Of a DNA stretch of 64,000 nucleotides, positions 17,710-26,165 are shown one piece after another. Position numbers and translations under genes: made by a program. The DNA is from Candidatus Flexicrinis proximus. Lineage in GTDB: Bacteria; Chloroflexota; Anaerolineae; Aggregatilineales; Phototrophicaceae. The stretch's first letter is position 1. Every line of letters begins with the position of its first letter. A model generated the notes under the pieces. It was not told the origin of the DNA. It made no database searches and saw only the letters and a program-made list of their open reading frames with translations. Location: assembly GCA_016712885.1 (NCBI GenBank), contig JADJQF010000002.1, positions 682,001-746,000 on the forward strand, in the 5' to 3' direction.

Positions 17710-18441
17710 TTACATTCCGAGTTCTAAACGGGCAACGAGCCGGTCGGGCATCTTATGCTGGCGCATCCGGCGCTGTACTGCCGCGACATCGTAGGGAATA
17801 CGCCGGTGTTCCCAGATATTCCGCTCGAAGTCGAGGATCGAATAGGCTGCGCGCGGGTCTGTATCGCGCGGTTGGCCAACACTTCCCGGATTGATGATCT
17901 GACGGCGGCCGTTGAGCGTGCGTGGCTGTCCGTAGACCGGACGGTTCATCGTCACGTCGCCAAAACTGCCGATCATTTCATAAATCACCGGCTGATGCGT
18001 ATGGCCCACAAGGCAGTACGGCGTTTCAAAATGCGGGAAATTATCCGCAGCCGTCTTTGTCTCCAGGATGTATTCCCAGATCGGCTCGCGCGGGCTGGCA
18101 TGGGCAAGCGTATAATCGCCGATGACGAATGTTACCGGAAGAGCTTCCAGCCAGCGCGTGTTTTCCTGCGTGAGCGTTTCGCGTGTCCAGTCGACCGCAC
18201 GCCGGGCATCCGGATTAAACGTCCGAATATCCAGACGATCCAGCGCAGCCCAGTCATGATTGCCCGCCAGGCACAGATGTGGCAGCTCGCGCAGTTTCTC
18301 GACGCACTCGTTGGGGTCTGGCCCATACCCGACAACATCGCCCAGACACCACACATAGTCCCACTGCCCTTGCGCGTCTTTCAGGACGGTCTCAAAGGCT
18401 GTATAGTTCGCGTGTATATCCGAGATGATGAGGATCCGCAT
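17710..18441 (-). CDS. Calcineurin-like metallophosphoesterase
   Basis: This 243-residue enzyme has all five metallophosphoesterase motifs: SDIHANYTAFETVL at the N-terminus, CLGDVVGYGPDPNECV, LAGNHDWAALD, the His in TLAHASPREPIWEYI, and LVGHTHQPVIYEMIG. Residue spacing and the VVGYGPDPNEC signature match the YfcE/diadenosine-tetraphosphatase-like group with a dinuclear metal centre. The physiological substrate is unknown. The gene is the first of a two-gene unit with the DtxR regulator. Confidence 0.9.
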   Translation of the reverse strand: MRILIISDIHANYTAFETVLKDAQGQWDYVWCLGDVVGYGPDPNECVEKLRELPHLCLAGNHDWAALDRLDIRTFNPDARRAVDWTRETLTQENTRWLEALPVTFVIGDYTLAHASPREPIWEYILETKTAADNFPHFETPYCLVGHTHQPVIYEMIGSFGDVTMNRPVYGQPRTLNGRRQIINPGSVGQPRDTDPRAAYSILDFERNIWEHRRIPYDVAAVQRRMRQHKMPDRLVARLELGM

Positions 18442-18505
18442 ACTGTCTCTTGGGTTAACGGAAACTATGCAATTATGTCAACGGAGGACGAGTGTACCAT
18501 CCTTT

Positions 18506-19002
18506 ATGCGCCGATGCGATAGGGGACGCTTGTGGATCTTTGTGTGCCTGGCTCTGGCGCTTTCAGCCTGCACGCTCACCGAAACCCTGCCAGGCGCAGA
18601 GATCATCCCCCCATTGGAGGACGTCTCCGGCTTGCTGGAGGGCATCTGTTTCGAAGTGCGCTAAGATTGTCGGGACAAGTCTTTACCCTCAAAAGCCAAT
18701 CAGAACTCGACTCCCTATACGGTCAAATCGACAACCTGGGAATCTGCCCGCATCGCATGCAGCGACGCACCTTTGACTTCGGCACTGGCCGCGCAGTTCT
18801 GGGAAGCTGGACCTATGCGACTCAGGGCTGTAAAGCGAATCACGCCCTGAACCGCCTGGCCCGGGATACTACAGCCAGAACCTTTGCCTTGTCTTACACG
18901 TTTGTGGTTGAGGGCGACTGCCCCTACGAACTCATCCGCCCGTTGTGGATAGCGATTGAGGACGCCGGCGGCTACGCACTGACGCTGGACATTCAGCGCT
19001 AG
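18506..19002 (+). pseudogene. Frameshifted lipoprotein gene
   Basis: The first frame, from the ATG at 18506, encodes a lipoprotein signal (WIFVCLALALSAC, lipobox LSAC) and the mature start TLTETLPGAEI. It stops at TAA, 18662-18664, just after LLEGICFEVR. Another frame continues without a gap from about 18651 to 19002: ALRLSGQVFTLKSQSELDSL, then CPHRMQRRTFDFGTGRAVLG, and GDCPYELIRPLWIAIEDAGG. Joining the frames near 18655-18662 gives one plausible secreted domain of about 150 residues with paired cysteines. One inserted base, or loss of two, would restore it. It is either a real pseudogene or a sequence error. The function of the intact form is unknown. Confidence 0.7.
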
Positions 19003-19037
19003 CGGGCCGTGCGCGGCAGGAGTCTACGCAGGTTCCG

Positions 19038-20834
19038 CTAGAACTCGCCAACACCGCCGACCCGTAGCCGCTCAATCGCCACAAACGCGACGGCACACAC
19101 CCCCATCAGGATGACGCTCATTGCCAGTGCCTGTCCGTAGTTGCTGACTCCCGGTTGTCCAAGCAGTCGGAAGATTACAACCGGCATCGTCGGCGTCTCC
19201 GGGCGGGCGATGAACAGCGAAGCCCCGAACTCGCCCATGCTGACCGTAAATGCGAAAGTCGCACCTACTGCGACGGCTCGGCCCACTATCGGGAGAATCA
19301 CACGACGCCAAACACCGCCCTGCCCTTCTCCCAGGACGCGCGCGGCATCGGTAATGTTGCGGGGAATCATCCGCAGTGCCGGCAAGACGCTCCTCACTAC
19401 AAAAGGCAGCGCCACCAATGTGTGAGCCAATGGGATGAGCAGGATACTCGATCGCATATTCAGAGGCGGTCTGCCCAACCCGATCAGGTAGCCGAAACCG
19501 AGCGTAACCGCACTCGTTGCCAGAGGCAGCATGAAGAGCGCGTCGAGCCACTTTCCACGCCGAGAATCGATCAACACCGCGGTCAGGACGCCGAGCGAGA
19601 CCGCCAGCAGCATCGTAATCAGCGCAAAAAAGACCGAGTTGCCGATCGCCACCAGTGGCGGCACGAACAAAACCGATCCGCGCGGGTTGGTGGCAAGCCG
19701 TCCGAGATTCTCAAGGCCGCCTGCCGTTGTCAGCGCGCGAATCACCAGTGCGATCAACGGTGTAAATAACAGCGAGACCATGGCTGCGACGGTCACGGAG
19801 ACTGCTAGTCTGGCCATTCGGGTGGTCGGTGCGCGCTCCACAATCGCCCGTCCCTGAATGGGTACCGCGGTGCGCTTTTGCAGTCGCGTATACACCACCA
19901 TCATGGCAAACATCATGCCGATCTGTACCAGTGACAGTGCCGCGGCCACCGGAAGGTCAAACATCGAAACCGCCTGGCGGTAGATCTCAACCTCAAGTGT
20001 GGCAAACCGAGGCCCACCCAGGATCAGTACTACGCCGAAACTCGTGAAAGTGAAGATGAAGACCAGGACGGCAGACGCGAGGATTGCCGGACGAAGCAGC
20101 GGAAGACGAACTCGCCACCAAAGCTGCCATCCGCTCACCCCCATCACGCGGGCTGCTTCCTCCAATCGCGGGGACTGATTGGCCCAGAATCCAGCGATCA
20201 TCCGCAGCGCAACCGCAAAGTTATAGAAAACGTGCGCGATGAGCACCATCCCAAGTGTGCGTTCAAGCTGTATCGGCGCAGTGTCAAGTCTGAAGACACT
20301 GACAATCAGCGTATTGAGGAGTCCCCGTTCCCCTAAGAGCGCATCAAAGGCCGAGGCAACGACCACGGTTGGCAAGACAAAAGGAAGGGTGGCAAACGCC
20401 ATGAGCAGCGCTTTGCCGGAAAACTTGTAGCGCGTGAAGACAAAGGCGGCCGGAACAGCCAGCGCAAGGGTGATTGCCGTCGACAAGACCGCCTGCCACA
20501 CCGTAAACCATAACGTGTTTCGGTAGTATTCAGACGTCGCGATCTCGCCGAATCCGCTCAGGTTCAGTCGTCCCACCTCATCGGTGAGACTTACCTGCAA
20601 AACAGAAAACAGCGGGTAGATGAAGAAGACGAGTAGAAAAGCAAGTGGGATGACCAGGATTGGCTTCCATCCCGCAGCGCGAAACAAGGCAGCGCCTCTC
20701 GAACGCCGGGAAGTCCTGGCGCCTGATCCTGCTTCGCCGGTACGAACATCAACACCCGTGGGGGCGCTGTCAGCGTTTATGTCCGATCCGTCAGCGTCCG
20801 GGTCACAGTCTACCGCAGAACGATTTCGGTCCAA
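19038..20834 (-). CDS. thiP: ThiP-type thiamine ABC transporter permease
   Basis: This 598-residue permease is a fusion of two binding-protein-dependent permease domains with about 12 helices, as in ThiP and FbpB. The first coupling loop reads EEAARVMGVSGWQLWWRVRL (about residue 215) and the second ITDAARVLGEGQGGVWRRVI (about residue 500). The 65-residue N-terminus is hydrophilic and unlike the family. The only usable start in this frame is a TTG at 20834, overlapping the thiB stop by 25 nt, so the true start is uncertain. The TPP riboswitch upstream of thiB argues for thiamine rather than iron as substrate. No ATPase gene follows. Confidence 0.88.
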   Translation of the reverse strand: MDRNRSAVDCDPDADGSDINADSAPTGVDVRTGEAGSGARTSRRSRGAALFRAAGWKPILVIPLAFLLVFFIYPLFSVLQVSLTDEVGRLNLSGFGEIATSEYYRNTLWFTVWQAVLSTAITLALAVPAAFVFTRYKFSGKALLMAFATLPFVLPTVVVASAFDALLGERGLLNTLIVSVFRLDTAPIQLERTLGMVLIAHVFYNFAVALRMIAGFWANQSPRLEEAARVMGVSGWQLWWRVRLPLLRPAILASAVLVFIFTFTSFGVVLILGGPRFATLEVEIYRQAVSMFDLPVAAALSLVQIGMMFAMMVVYTRLQKRTAVPIQGRAIVERAPTTRMARLAVSVTVAAMVSLLFTPLIALVIRALTTAGGLENLGRLATNPRGSVLFVPPLVAIGNSVFFALITMLLAVSLGVLTAVLIDSRRGKWLDALFMLPLATSAVTLGFGYLIGLGRPPLNMRSSILLIPLAHTLVALPFVVRSVLPALRMIPRNITDAARVLGEGQGGVWRRVILPIVGRAVAVGATFAFTVSMGEFGASLFIARPETPTMPVVIFRLLGQPGVSNYGQALAMSVILMGVCAVAFVAIERLRVGGVGEF

Positions 20835-21853
20835 GTTTGGATCCAGTCTTCGCGGTTGGACTCGATTTCATCTGCCGGCAGCGTGGCCGGATTCTCAGGA
20901 AGTACCGCGTACTCCGAAAAGACGTCAGGGAGTGCGGCGTCGGGACTTACCGGAAACACAAACATCTGCAGCGGCAAATCTTCCTGAAACGCGATCCCAA
21001 GCAGGAAGTCAATCAGTTGTTCAGCTTCGCCACGGTGCGTCGTCCCGGCCAAAATCCCGGCAAATTCGATCTGGCGGAAACACATACCGTCTGCCGCAAT
21101 CGCGGCCGTGGGGGCGGTTTCCGGCGCGGGTTCCGCAAAATACACTTCGGCCGGCGGGCTGCTTGCATAACTTACGACCAGCGGACGGTCTCCGTCTTCG
21201 CTTGCGCCGCTGAACTCCCCGTAATACGCTTCCGTCCACCCTTCAACAACCAGCACATCGTTTTGCACGAGCTGCGCCCAGTATTCCTCCCAGGTCATTG
21301 TCTCGCTTTCGGCAAAGTAAGCGATGGTCGCCATCAGGAATGCGAGGCCGGGAGAACTGGTGGCCGGGTTCTCAACCACGAGCAGGCCGTTATACTCAGG
21401 AAGCGTCAGGTCTTCCAACGATGCAGGAATATTGAGGTCGTTTTCCTCGAAGTACGAAACGTCGTAGTTGAGGCAGACATCCCCATAGGCGACTGGCGTC
21501 ACATTAAATTCCGGGTCGATCTTGAAGGCATCGGGGATGGCGCTCAGAAGCGGGGACTCGTATGCGTCGAAGATTTCCGCCTTCAGCCCGCGGCTCAAAA
21601 ATGTGTTGTCGATGCCGTACAGCACATCGCCAAGAGGGTTGTCGCGGGTCAGGATCACCTGATTGACCGTCGCACCCGCATCAGCCAGCCGGACCAGTTC
21701 GACCACGATTCCGGTCTCAGCCGTGAAGGCCTCTAAAACACCTTCACTGACGCTGAAGCTGTCATACGTGACCAGCCGAATCGAAACAAACTGGGCGGAA
21801 ACAGGCGCGAGTAGGAGTCCAAGTGCCGCGAGAAGAAGGAATAACCGGTTCAT
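20810..21853 (-). CDS. thiB: ThiB-type thiamine-binding protein
   Basis: This 347-residue secreted binding protein starts at the ATG at 21853, 5 nt after GGAGGA. The signal peptide is NRLFLLLAALGLLLAPVSAQ. The mature N-terminus SIRLVTYDSFSVSEGVLEAF matches ThiB, and further motifs include GDVLYGIDNTFLSRGLKA, TPVAYGDVCLNYD, LVVENPATSSPGLAFL and WEEYWAQL. It captures thiamine or its phosphates and delivers them to ThiP. It is the first gene behind the TPP riboswitch, which should shut expression off when thiamine diphosphate is plentiful. Confidence 0.92.
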   Translation of the reverse strand: MNRLFLLLAALGLLLAPVSAQFVSIRLVTYDSFSVSEGVLEAFTAETGIVVELVRLADAGATVNQVILTRDNPLGDVLYGIDNTFLSRGLKAEIFDAYESPLLSAIPDAFKIDPEFNVTPVAYGDVCLNYDVSYFEENDLNIPASLEDLTLPEYNGLLVVENPATSSPGLAFLMATIAYFAESETMTWEEYWAQLVQNDVLVVEGWTEAYYGEFSGASEDGDRPLVVSYASSPPAEVYFAEPAPETAPTAAIAADGMCFRQIEFAGILAGTTHRGEAEQLIDFLLGIAFQEDLPLQMFVFPVSPDAALPDVFSEYAVLPENPATLPADEIESNREDWIQTWTEIVLR

Positions 21854-21891
21854 GTGAGTCCTCCGTTTCGTTCAGCCAGAGACCCACCTGT

Positions 21892-21925
21892 ACAACACAA
21901 ACGCCGCTCGAAATTCGATGCGGCG
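21892..21925 (-). terminator. Intrinsic terminator downstream of the TPP aptamer
   Basis: On the minus strand CGCCGC-A-TCGAA, a one-base loop, and TTCGAGCGGCG form a stable stem (plus 21902-21925). TTTGTGTTGT follows (21892-21901). It lies between the aptamer and the thiB start, so ligand-dependent premature termination is the likely mechanism. Confidence 0.8.
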
Positions 21926-21947
21926 CGGCAGTGATGTGCGGATGCAC

Positions 21948-22042
21948 TCATTTTCACTCCCTACGCCAGTATGAACTGGATCAGGTCGAAGGGTCGGCGC
22001 GGCATTACGCGCCCTCTCAGCCCGCTTAACACGGACTCCCCC
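21948..22042 (-). ncRNA. TPP riboswitch (THI element)
   Basis: Reading the minus strand, the conserved CTGAGA core (plus 22014-22020) is followed by a GGGCGCG/CGCGCC stem. Next comes the pyrophosphate-sensing half GACCCTTCGACCTGATCCAG with TTCATACTGGCGTAGGGA (about 21957-21997). Both hallmark halves are in the right order and spacing, 95-190 nt ahead of thiB. The exact P1 boundaries are approximate. An intrinsic terminator lies just downstream. Confidence 0.95.
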
Positions 22043-22066
22043 GGCTGAGGTTAGTTAATATGGTTT

Positions 22067-22095
22067 AGTTTAAGGCCGCTATCTGCTGTAGACAA
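22067..22095 (-). promoter_or_regulatory. Promoter of the TPP riboswitch-thiBP transcript
   Basis: On the minus strand TTGTCT (plus 22090-22095) and TAAACT (22067-22072) are separated by 17 nt. Transcription would start near 22060, just before the aptamer, which fits the expected layout. Confidence 0.6.
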
Positions 22096-22129
22096 GTTAG
22101 AATTCGCTGTGAAGTGTCAGAGGTACTGC

Positions 22130-22678
22130 ATGCCGCGCCTGTTTGTCGCAATCGACCTGCCGGAAAAGCTAAAAGAGTCCCTTGGCGCGCTGCCGGGGCA
22201 GTTCGAAGGCGCGCGCTGGATTAAGCCTGAGCAGATCCATCTGACGATACTATTCATTGGCGAAACGAATGCTGCCAGTGAGATTCGGTCGGCACTATCC
22301 ACGTTCGACGGCGCGCCGTTCGAATTGGCGGTTACGGGAGTGGGATGTTTCCCCGAAGATGCGCGCAAAGCGGCCCGCGTACTTTGGGCCGGGTTGACCG
22401 CGCCGGAGGCGTTCTTACTGCTGCGTGAGCAGGTCAGGTCAGCCCTCACGCCGCTGAGATTACCGTCAGACCCCGCTCCGTTTGCCGCACATATCACGCT
22501 GGCACGGATTCCCCGCGGTAACGAACGCACCAACCGGATGGCGCGGCAGTTCCTGAGCCTGAACGCTGGGCTGCACAGTGAGCCTTTCCCTGTAAACGAG
22601 TTCCGATTGCTGGAAAGTCAGCAAACAGCAAGTGGATCGCGCTATACCGTGTTGGGTACGTATCAACGTTCGGCGTGA
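22130..22678 (+). CDS. thpR: RNA 2',3'-cyclic phosphodiesterase (LigT/ThpR family)
   Basis: This protein belongs to the 2H phosphoesterase superfamily and has 182 residues from the ATG at 22130, which gives the family N-terminus PRLFVAIDLPEKLKESL. An in-frame ATG at 22109 is less likely. Both catalytic H-x-T motifs are present: IHLTILFIGE near residue 39 and AHITLARIPR near 124. The enzyme opens 2',3'-cyclic phosphates on RNA ends; some members also ligate tRNA halves in vitro. Its last 16 nt overlap the convergent CoA-transferase gene. Confidence 0.92.
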   Translation: MPRLFVAIDLPEKLKESLGALPGQFEGARWIKPEQIHLTILFIGETNAASEIRSALSTFDGAPFELAVTGVGCFPEDARKAARVLWAGLTAPEAFLLLREQVRSALTPLRLPSDPAPFAAHITLARIPRGNERTNRMARQFLSLNAGLHSEPFPVNEFRLLESQQTASGSRYTVLGTYQRSA

Positions 22679-23469
22679 TCCATCAGCCGTCGGACATAGC
22701 CGTCAAATTCACCGGAATTGCAGGCTTCCACATAGGCCATCAACTCCGCGCCGTCAAACGGATAAAGCGGGTAACAGCTGGTTGGCCATGCACCATCAGG
22801 GGCATGAGCGAGTATGTCTGAAACCGGCGCCGGCAGAATCGTGCGGTCGGCAGACTTGACCAGCTCATCGACCAGTCTCTCATAAGTCACCAGAACCAGC
22901 CCAGAGGCACACACGAGTTCCTGATCGATGCCCACATTCTGGTTAATCGCGATGTTGCCCCACTTGTCGGCCTCTAGCGCGTGCAGGATCGCAATGTCAG
23001 GCTTAATGGCGGGGAAGGCCGTCAGCGTTTCGCCCGTATAGGGATCGGTAATGGTCCTGACGTCGGGACGAAGCGAAGGGAGATCCGTGCCTATCCATGC
23101 GGTAGACGGCATAAAACCGATGTTTGCCGCGGCCGCACGCAGGCCGCCTCCAATACTCGCCTCGGTTTCTTCAATCACCTGGATCTCGCCGCGGCCGGAC
23201 TTCTCGGTGAACATCGGCGCAAGCCCGAACGATTCGAGCCCAAAATAGCATGAGCGAACGGCAGACACGCAGCCCGCGCCGATCAGGAGATCGGCTTCAT
23301 AGCCGTGGCTGAACGCAAATAAGGTCAGGTCACGGGGCCGCTGCGGACGTTTGAGGAGTTCCAGAACGAACGCAATTGGCCGCCGGTAGATTGTCATCCC
23401 GCCAAATGCAAGCGTCATCCCGTCCCGTACAAATTCCGCCGCCTCAGATAGCGTTACAAACCGGCCCAT
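22663..23469 (-). CDS. CoA-transferase family I, alpha subunit
   Basis: This 268-residue protein resembles GctA/AtoD-type alpha subunits. The CoA-binding glycine loop (GMTLAFGGM) is followed by GADLLIGAGCVSAVRS-like sequence (EADLLIGAGCV) and GNIAINQNVGIDQELVCAS. The partner beta subunit with the catalytic glutamate normally lies next to it, but no such gene is adjacent on either side. The promoter-proximal region to 23578 holds the divergent amidase gene. The acyl substrate cannot be predicted. The subunit may pair with a protein encoded elsewhere. Confidence 0.85.
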   Translation of the reverse strand: MGRFVTLSEAAEFVRDGMTLAFGGMTIYRRPIAFVLELLKRPQRPRDLTLFAFSHGYEADLLIGAGCVSAVRSCYFGLESFGLAPMFTEKSGRGEIQVIEETEASIGGGLRAAAANIGFMPSTAWIGTDLPSLRPDVRTITDPYTGETLTAFPAIKPDIAILHALEADKWGNIAINQNVGIDQELVCASGLVLVTYERLVDELVKSADRTILPAPVSDILAHAPDGAWPTSCYPLYPFDGAELMAYVEACNSGEFDGYVRRLMDHAER

Positions 23470-23578
23470 TCTTCCTCGCCGCCTCTGTAGATTGATGTGA
23501 ATTCATGGTTGAATAGAGTATCTTAGTTCGTACGTTTCACGTTATTCCAGTCCGCATCGGTCGATTTGAGGAGTATTC

Positions 23579-24445
23579 ATGCGTGTTAACGTGGGTCTGG
23601 CACAGATCTATCCTAAGCTGGGCGATGTTAAAGCCAACCTCGACAAGCATCTCCAGTGGATCGCCGATGCCAAGGCGCAGCAGGTCGACTTGCTGGTATT
23701 CCCTGAACTCTCCCTGACAGGGTACCAGGTCAACGATCTCGTGCCGGAGGTCGCAATTCAGGCAAATTCCGCGGACCCCGTCTTCAGTAAACTGCTCGAC
23801 GCCAGCCGCGAAATCGACATCATGTTCGGGTTCGTACAGCGGGATACGCGCAACAGGTACACGATTTCCGCTGCATATCTCTCTCAGGGTGAATGTCTTC
23901 ACGTTCACAAGAAGGTCTATCTCCCGACCTATGCCATGTTCGACGAGGGGCGCTATTTCGATCAGGGGGAGTCGATCCGCGCCTTTGATACGCGCTTCGG
24001 GCGATTTGGAATGCTCATCTGTGAGGACTTCTGGCATATCAGCCCGCCATATCTCCTCTGGCTGGACGGCGCGGACGTATTGCTGTTCCACAGCGCCAGC
24101 CCGTCGCGTGGACTGGATGCGGGTGACCGGTTGGTCAGCTCGCGCTGGGTCGAGCTGTCGACGCAGTCCTACGGAGCGTTTTTCACCGATTACGTCGTCC
24201 ACTGTAATCGTGTTGGCTGGGAAGACGGAAAGAACTTCTGGGGCGGATCCTCAGTGGTCGACCCCAATGGCGAGTTCATTACCCACGGCCACTATTTCGA
24301 CGAGAAGCTGGTCACTGCCGAGATCGACCTTAACCAGGTGACCCGCACACGTGCCCGTTTGCCGCTGCTCCGTGATGAGCAGCCATTCCTGGTCCAACGT
24401 GAATTGGACCGCATCTTATCGTCTGCAGGAGAAAAATCCCGATGA
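23579..24445 (+). CDS. Nitrilase-superfamily amidohydrolase, NAD-synthetase glutaminase type
   Basis: This 288-residue protein has the nitrilase catalytic triad: Glu43 (LVFPELSLTGYQ), Lys112 (HVHKKVYLPTY) and Cys148 (GMLICEDFWH). The motifs ELSLTGY, KVYLPTYAMFDEGRYF and ICEDFWH are those of the glutaminase domain fused to NAD synthetase in many bacteria. This one is a separate polypeptide, while the synthetase gene (10979-11821) lacks the domain. It likely supplies ammonia from glutamine to that NadE, though other amidase roles are possible. GAGGAG precedes the ATG. The stop overlaps the ridA start (ATGA). Confidence 0.88.
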   Translation: MRVNVGLAQIYPKLGDVKANLDKHLQWIADAKAQQVDLLVFPELSLTGYQVNDLVPEVAIQANSADPVFSKLLDASREIDIMFGFVQRDTRNRYTISAAYLSQGECLHVHKKVYLPTYAMFDEGRYFDQGESIRAFDTRFGRFGMLICEDFWHISPPYLLWLDGADVLLFHSASPSRGLDAGDRLVSSRWVELSTQSYGAFFTDYVVHCNRVGWEDGKNFWGGSSVVDPNGEFITHGHYFDEKLVTAEIDLNQVTRTRARLPLLRDEQPFLVQRELDRILSSAGEKSR

Positions 24446-24822
24446 AGAAGATCATACACACTGACGAAGCACCGCCCGCCGCTGGTCCATACTCGCAGGC
24501 AGTGGTGGCCAATAACGTGGTGTACACCGCGGGACAGATTGGGCTTAATCCGCAAACCCGCCAGTTTGCCGGCGACTCAATTCAGGATCAGACCCGGCAG
24601 GTCTTCTCCAACCTGCGGGCAGTCCTACACGCCGCGGGCTGCGATTTCGGCGATGTCGTCAAGGCAACCGTGTTTCTCAAAGACATGACCGACTTTGCAG
24701 CGATGAACGCGATCTACGGCGAATATTTCGCGGCGAATCCCCCTGCCCGTTCGACTGTTCAAGTCGCACGTCTGCCGATCGATGCGCTGATCGAAATCGA
24801 ACTCATCGCCGTGCTGCCCTAG
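24442..24822 (+). CDS. ridA: RidA-family enamine/imine deaminase
   Basis: This 126-residue protein is the full RidA/YjgF length and has the family's motifs: APPAAGPYSQAV, VYTAGQIGLNP, the Arg-bearing PARSTVQVARLPIDALIEIE and the Tyr/Asn region near NAIYGEYF. The substrate-binding Arg (PARSTV) and Glu (LIEIELIA) are present. RidA trimers hydrolyse reactive enamines formed by PLP enzymes. It is translationally coupled to the amidase gene upstream, which might reflect shared handling of ammonia-releasing chemistry; that link is inference. Confidence 0.95.
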   Translation: MKKIIHTDEAPPAAGPYSQAVVANNVVYTAGQIGLNPQTRQFAGDSIQDQTRQVFSNLRAVLHAAGCDFGDVVKATVFLKDMTDFAAMNAIYGEYFAANPPARSTVQVARLPIDALIEIELIAVLP

Positions 24823-24886
24823 TTAAAAATGCACAAGGATTCTGTCGGCGAGAAGCTGAAGTCTGTGTCGCGGCCGCGACTTCGGC

Positions 24887-24892
24887 TATAAT
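24887..24892 (+). promoter_or_regulatory. Possible -10 element before the aldolase gene
   Basis: A consensus TATAAT lies about 42 nt before the aldolase ATG. A good -35 is not visible at 16-18 nt. Confidence 0.45.
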
Positions 24893-24933
24893 TTCTCCAC
24901 TATCTGTCCATCTTGTAGAGGACATCACGCCCC

Positions 24934-26031
24934 ATGGCTCTGATAACCGCGCAGCAAACCTACACCATCGACCGTATTGCCGAAGCGCTCGGCAGCGAGG
25001 CCGATTACTACCTTCGTCACACGTCAAGCACCATCGAGAAGTCGAGCCTGTATTTGCCAGGCCCGGAATTCGTTGGCGATGTTTACACCCAGACTGACCG
25101 CTCGCCCCAGGTGCTGCGGAGCCTCTCGCAGATGTTCAATCACGGCCGCCTTGCAGGGACGGGCTATCTCTCGATCCTGCCGGTTGATCAGGGGATTGAG
25201 CACTCTGCAGGCGCGTCGTTCGCCAAGAATCCGATCTATTTCGACGCAGCCAAGATTGTCGAACTGGCAATCGAAGGCGGCTGCAACGCGGTAGCCTCGA
25301 CCTTCGGTGTGTTGGGCGCGGTAGCCCGCAAGTACGCGCACAAGATCCCGTTCATGGTCAAGATCAATCACAACGAGCTTCTGACCTACCCGAACAAGTT
25401 CGATCAGGTCATGTTCGGTACCGTCAAGGACGCGTGGAATATGGGCGCTGTGGCTGTCGGCGCAACCGTGTATTTCGGCAGCGACCAGAGCACACGTCAG
25501 CTGGTTGAGGTCGCTGAGGCGTTTGCACTGGCCCACGAACTTGGTCTGGCTACGGTGCTGTGGTGCTATACCCGCAACAACGCCTTCAAGGTCGAAGGCA
25601 AGAATTACGAGGCTGCGGCCGATCTGACAGGTCAGGCTAATCACCTCGGCGTGACCATCAAGGCCGATATCGTCAAGCAGAAGCTGCCGGATACCAACGG
25701 CGGTTTCAAGGCGCTTAACAGTGGGAACTCCTCGTACGGCAAGCTGGATGAGCGGATGTATACCAAGCTGGCGAGCGAGCACCCCATCGACCTGACTCGC
25801 TACCAGGTCGCCAACGGGTACATGGGGCGCATTGGTCTGATTTCGTCGGGCGGTGCATCCGGCTCCAACGACTTCGCCGATGCAGTCAAGACCGCCGTGA
25901 TCAACAAACGTGCCGGCGGCACCGGTCTCATTTCAGGCCGCAAGGCCTTCCAGCGTCCGATGGCCGAGGGCGCAGCGCTCCTCAACGCTATTCAGGACGT
26001 CTACCTGTGCGAAGACGTCACGATTGCCTAA
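24934..26031 (+). CDS. Class I fructose-bisphosphate aldolase (DhnA type)
   Basis: This 365-residue enzyme cleaves fructose 1,6-bisphosphate into glyceraldehyde 3-phosphate and dihydroxyacetone phosphate, without metal. The DhnA/FbaB-type signature LSILPVDQGIEHSAGASF is at about residue 85. The barrel strands follow: PFMVKINHNELLTYPNKFDQ, VGATVYFGSD, LWCYTRNNAFKVEG, and the Schiff-base Lys region GVTIKADIVKQKLP. The C-terminal phosphate-binding loops are ISSGGASGSNDF and GGTGLISGRKAFQRP. It is monocistronic, with a strong terminator 52 nt downstream. Confidence 0.95.
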   Translation: MALITAQQTYTIDRIAEALGSEADYYLRHTSSTIEKSSLYLPGPEFVGDVYTQTDRSPQVLRSLSQMFNHGRLAGTGYLSILPVDQGIEHSAGASFAKNPIYFDAAKIVELAIEGGCNAVASTFGVLGAVARKYAHKIPFMVKINHNELLTYPNKFDQVMFGTVKDAWNMGAVAVGATVYFGSDQSTRQLVEVAEAFALAHELGLATVLWCYTRNNAFKVEGKNYEAAADLTGQANHLGVTIKADIVKQKLPDTNGGFKALNSGNSSYGKLDERMYTKLASEHPIDLTRYQVANGYMGRIGLISSGGASGSNDFADAVKTAVINKRAGGTGLISGRKAFQRPMAEGAALLNAIQDVYLCEDVTIA

Positions 26032-26082
26032 GGGCGTCTGGCGGCACAGGCTGAGCTAAACCACAGCCCGAATCAACATTCG

Positions 26083-26112
26083 AAAAGCCGGAGACATGTC
26101 CCCGGCTTTTTT
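26083..26112 (+). terminator. Intrinsic terminator after the aldolase gene
   Basis: AAAAGCCGG and CCGGCTTTT form a 9-bp stem, with further GACATGTC pairing in the loop, followed by TT. Because of its A/T flanks it could also act on the minus-strand gene that ends at 26166. Confidence 0.85.
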
Positions 26113-26165
26113 GATTCAGCACGCCCGGTCTGTGGCCAGCCGGATAGAGCTCACTAAACGGTCTC

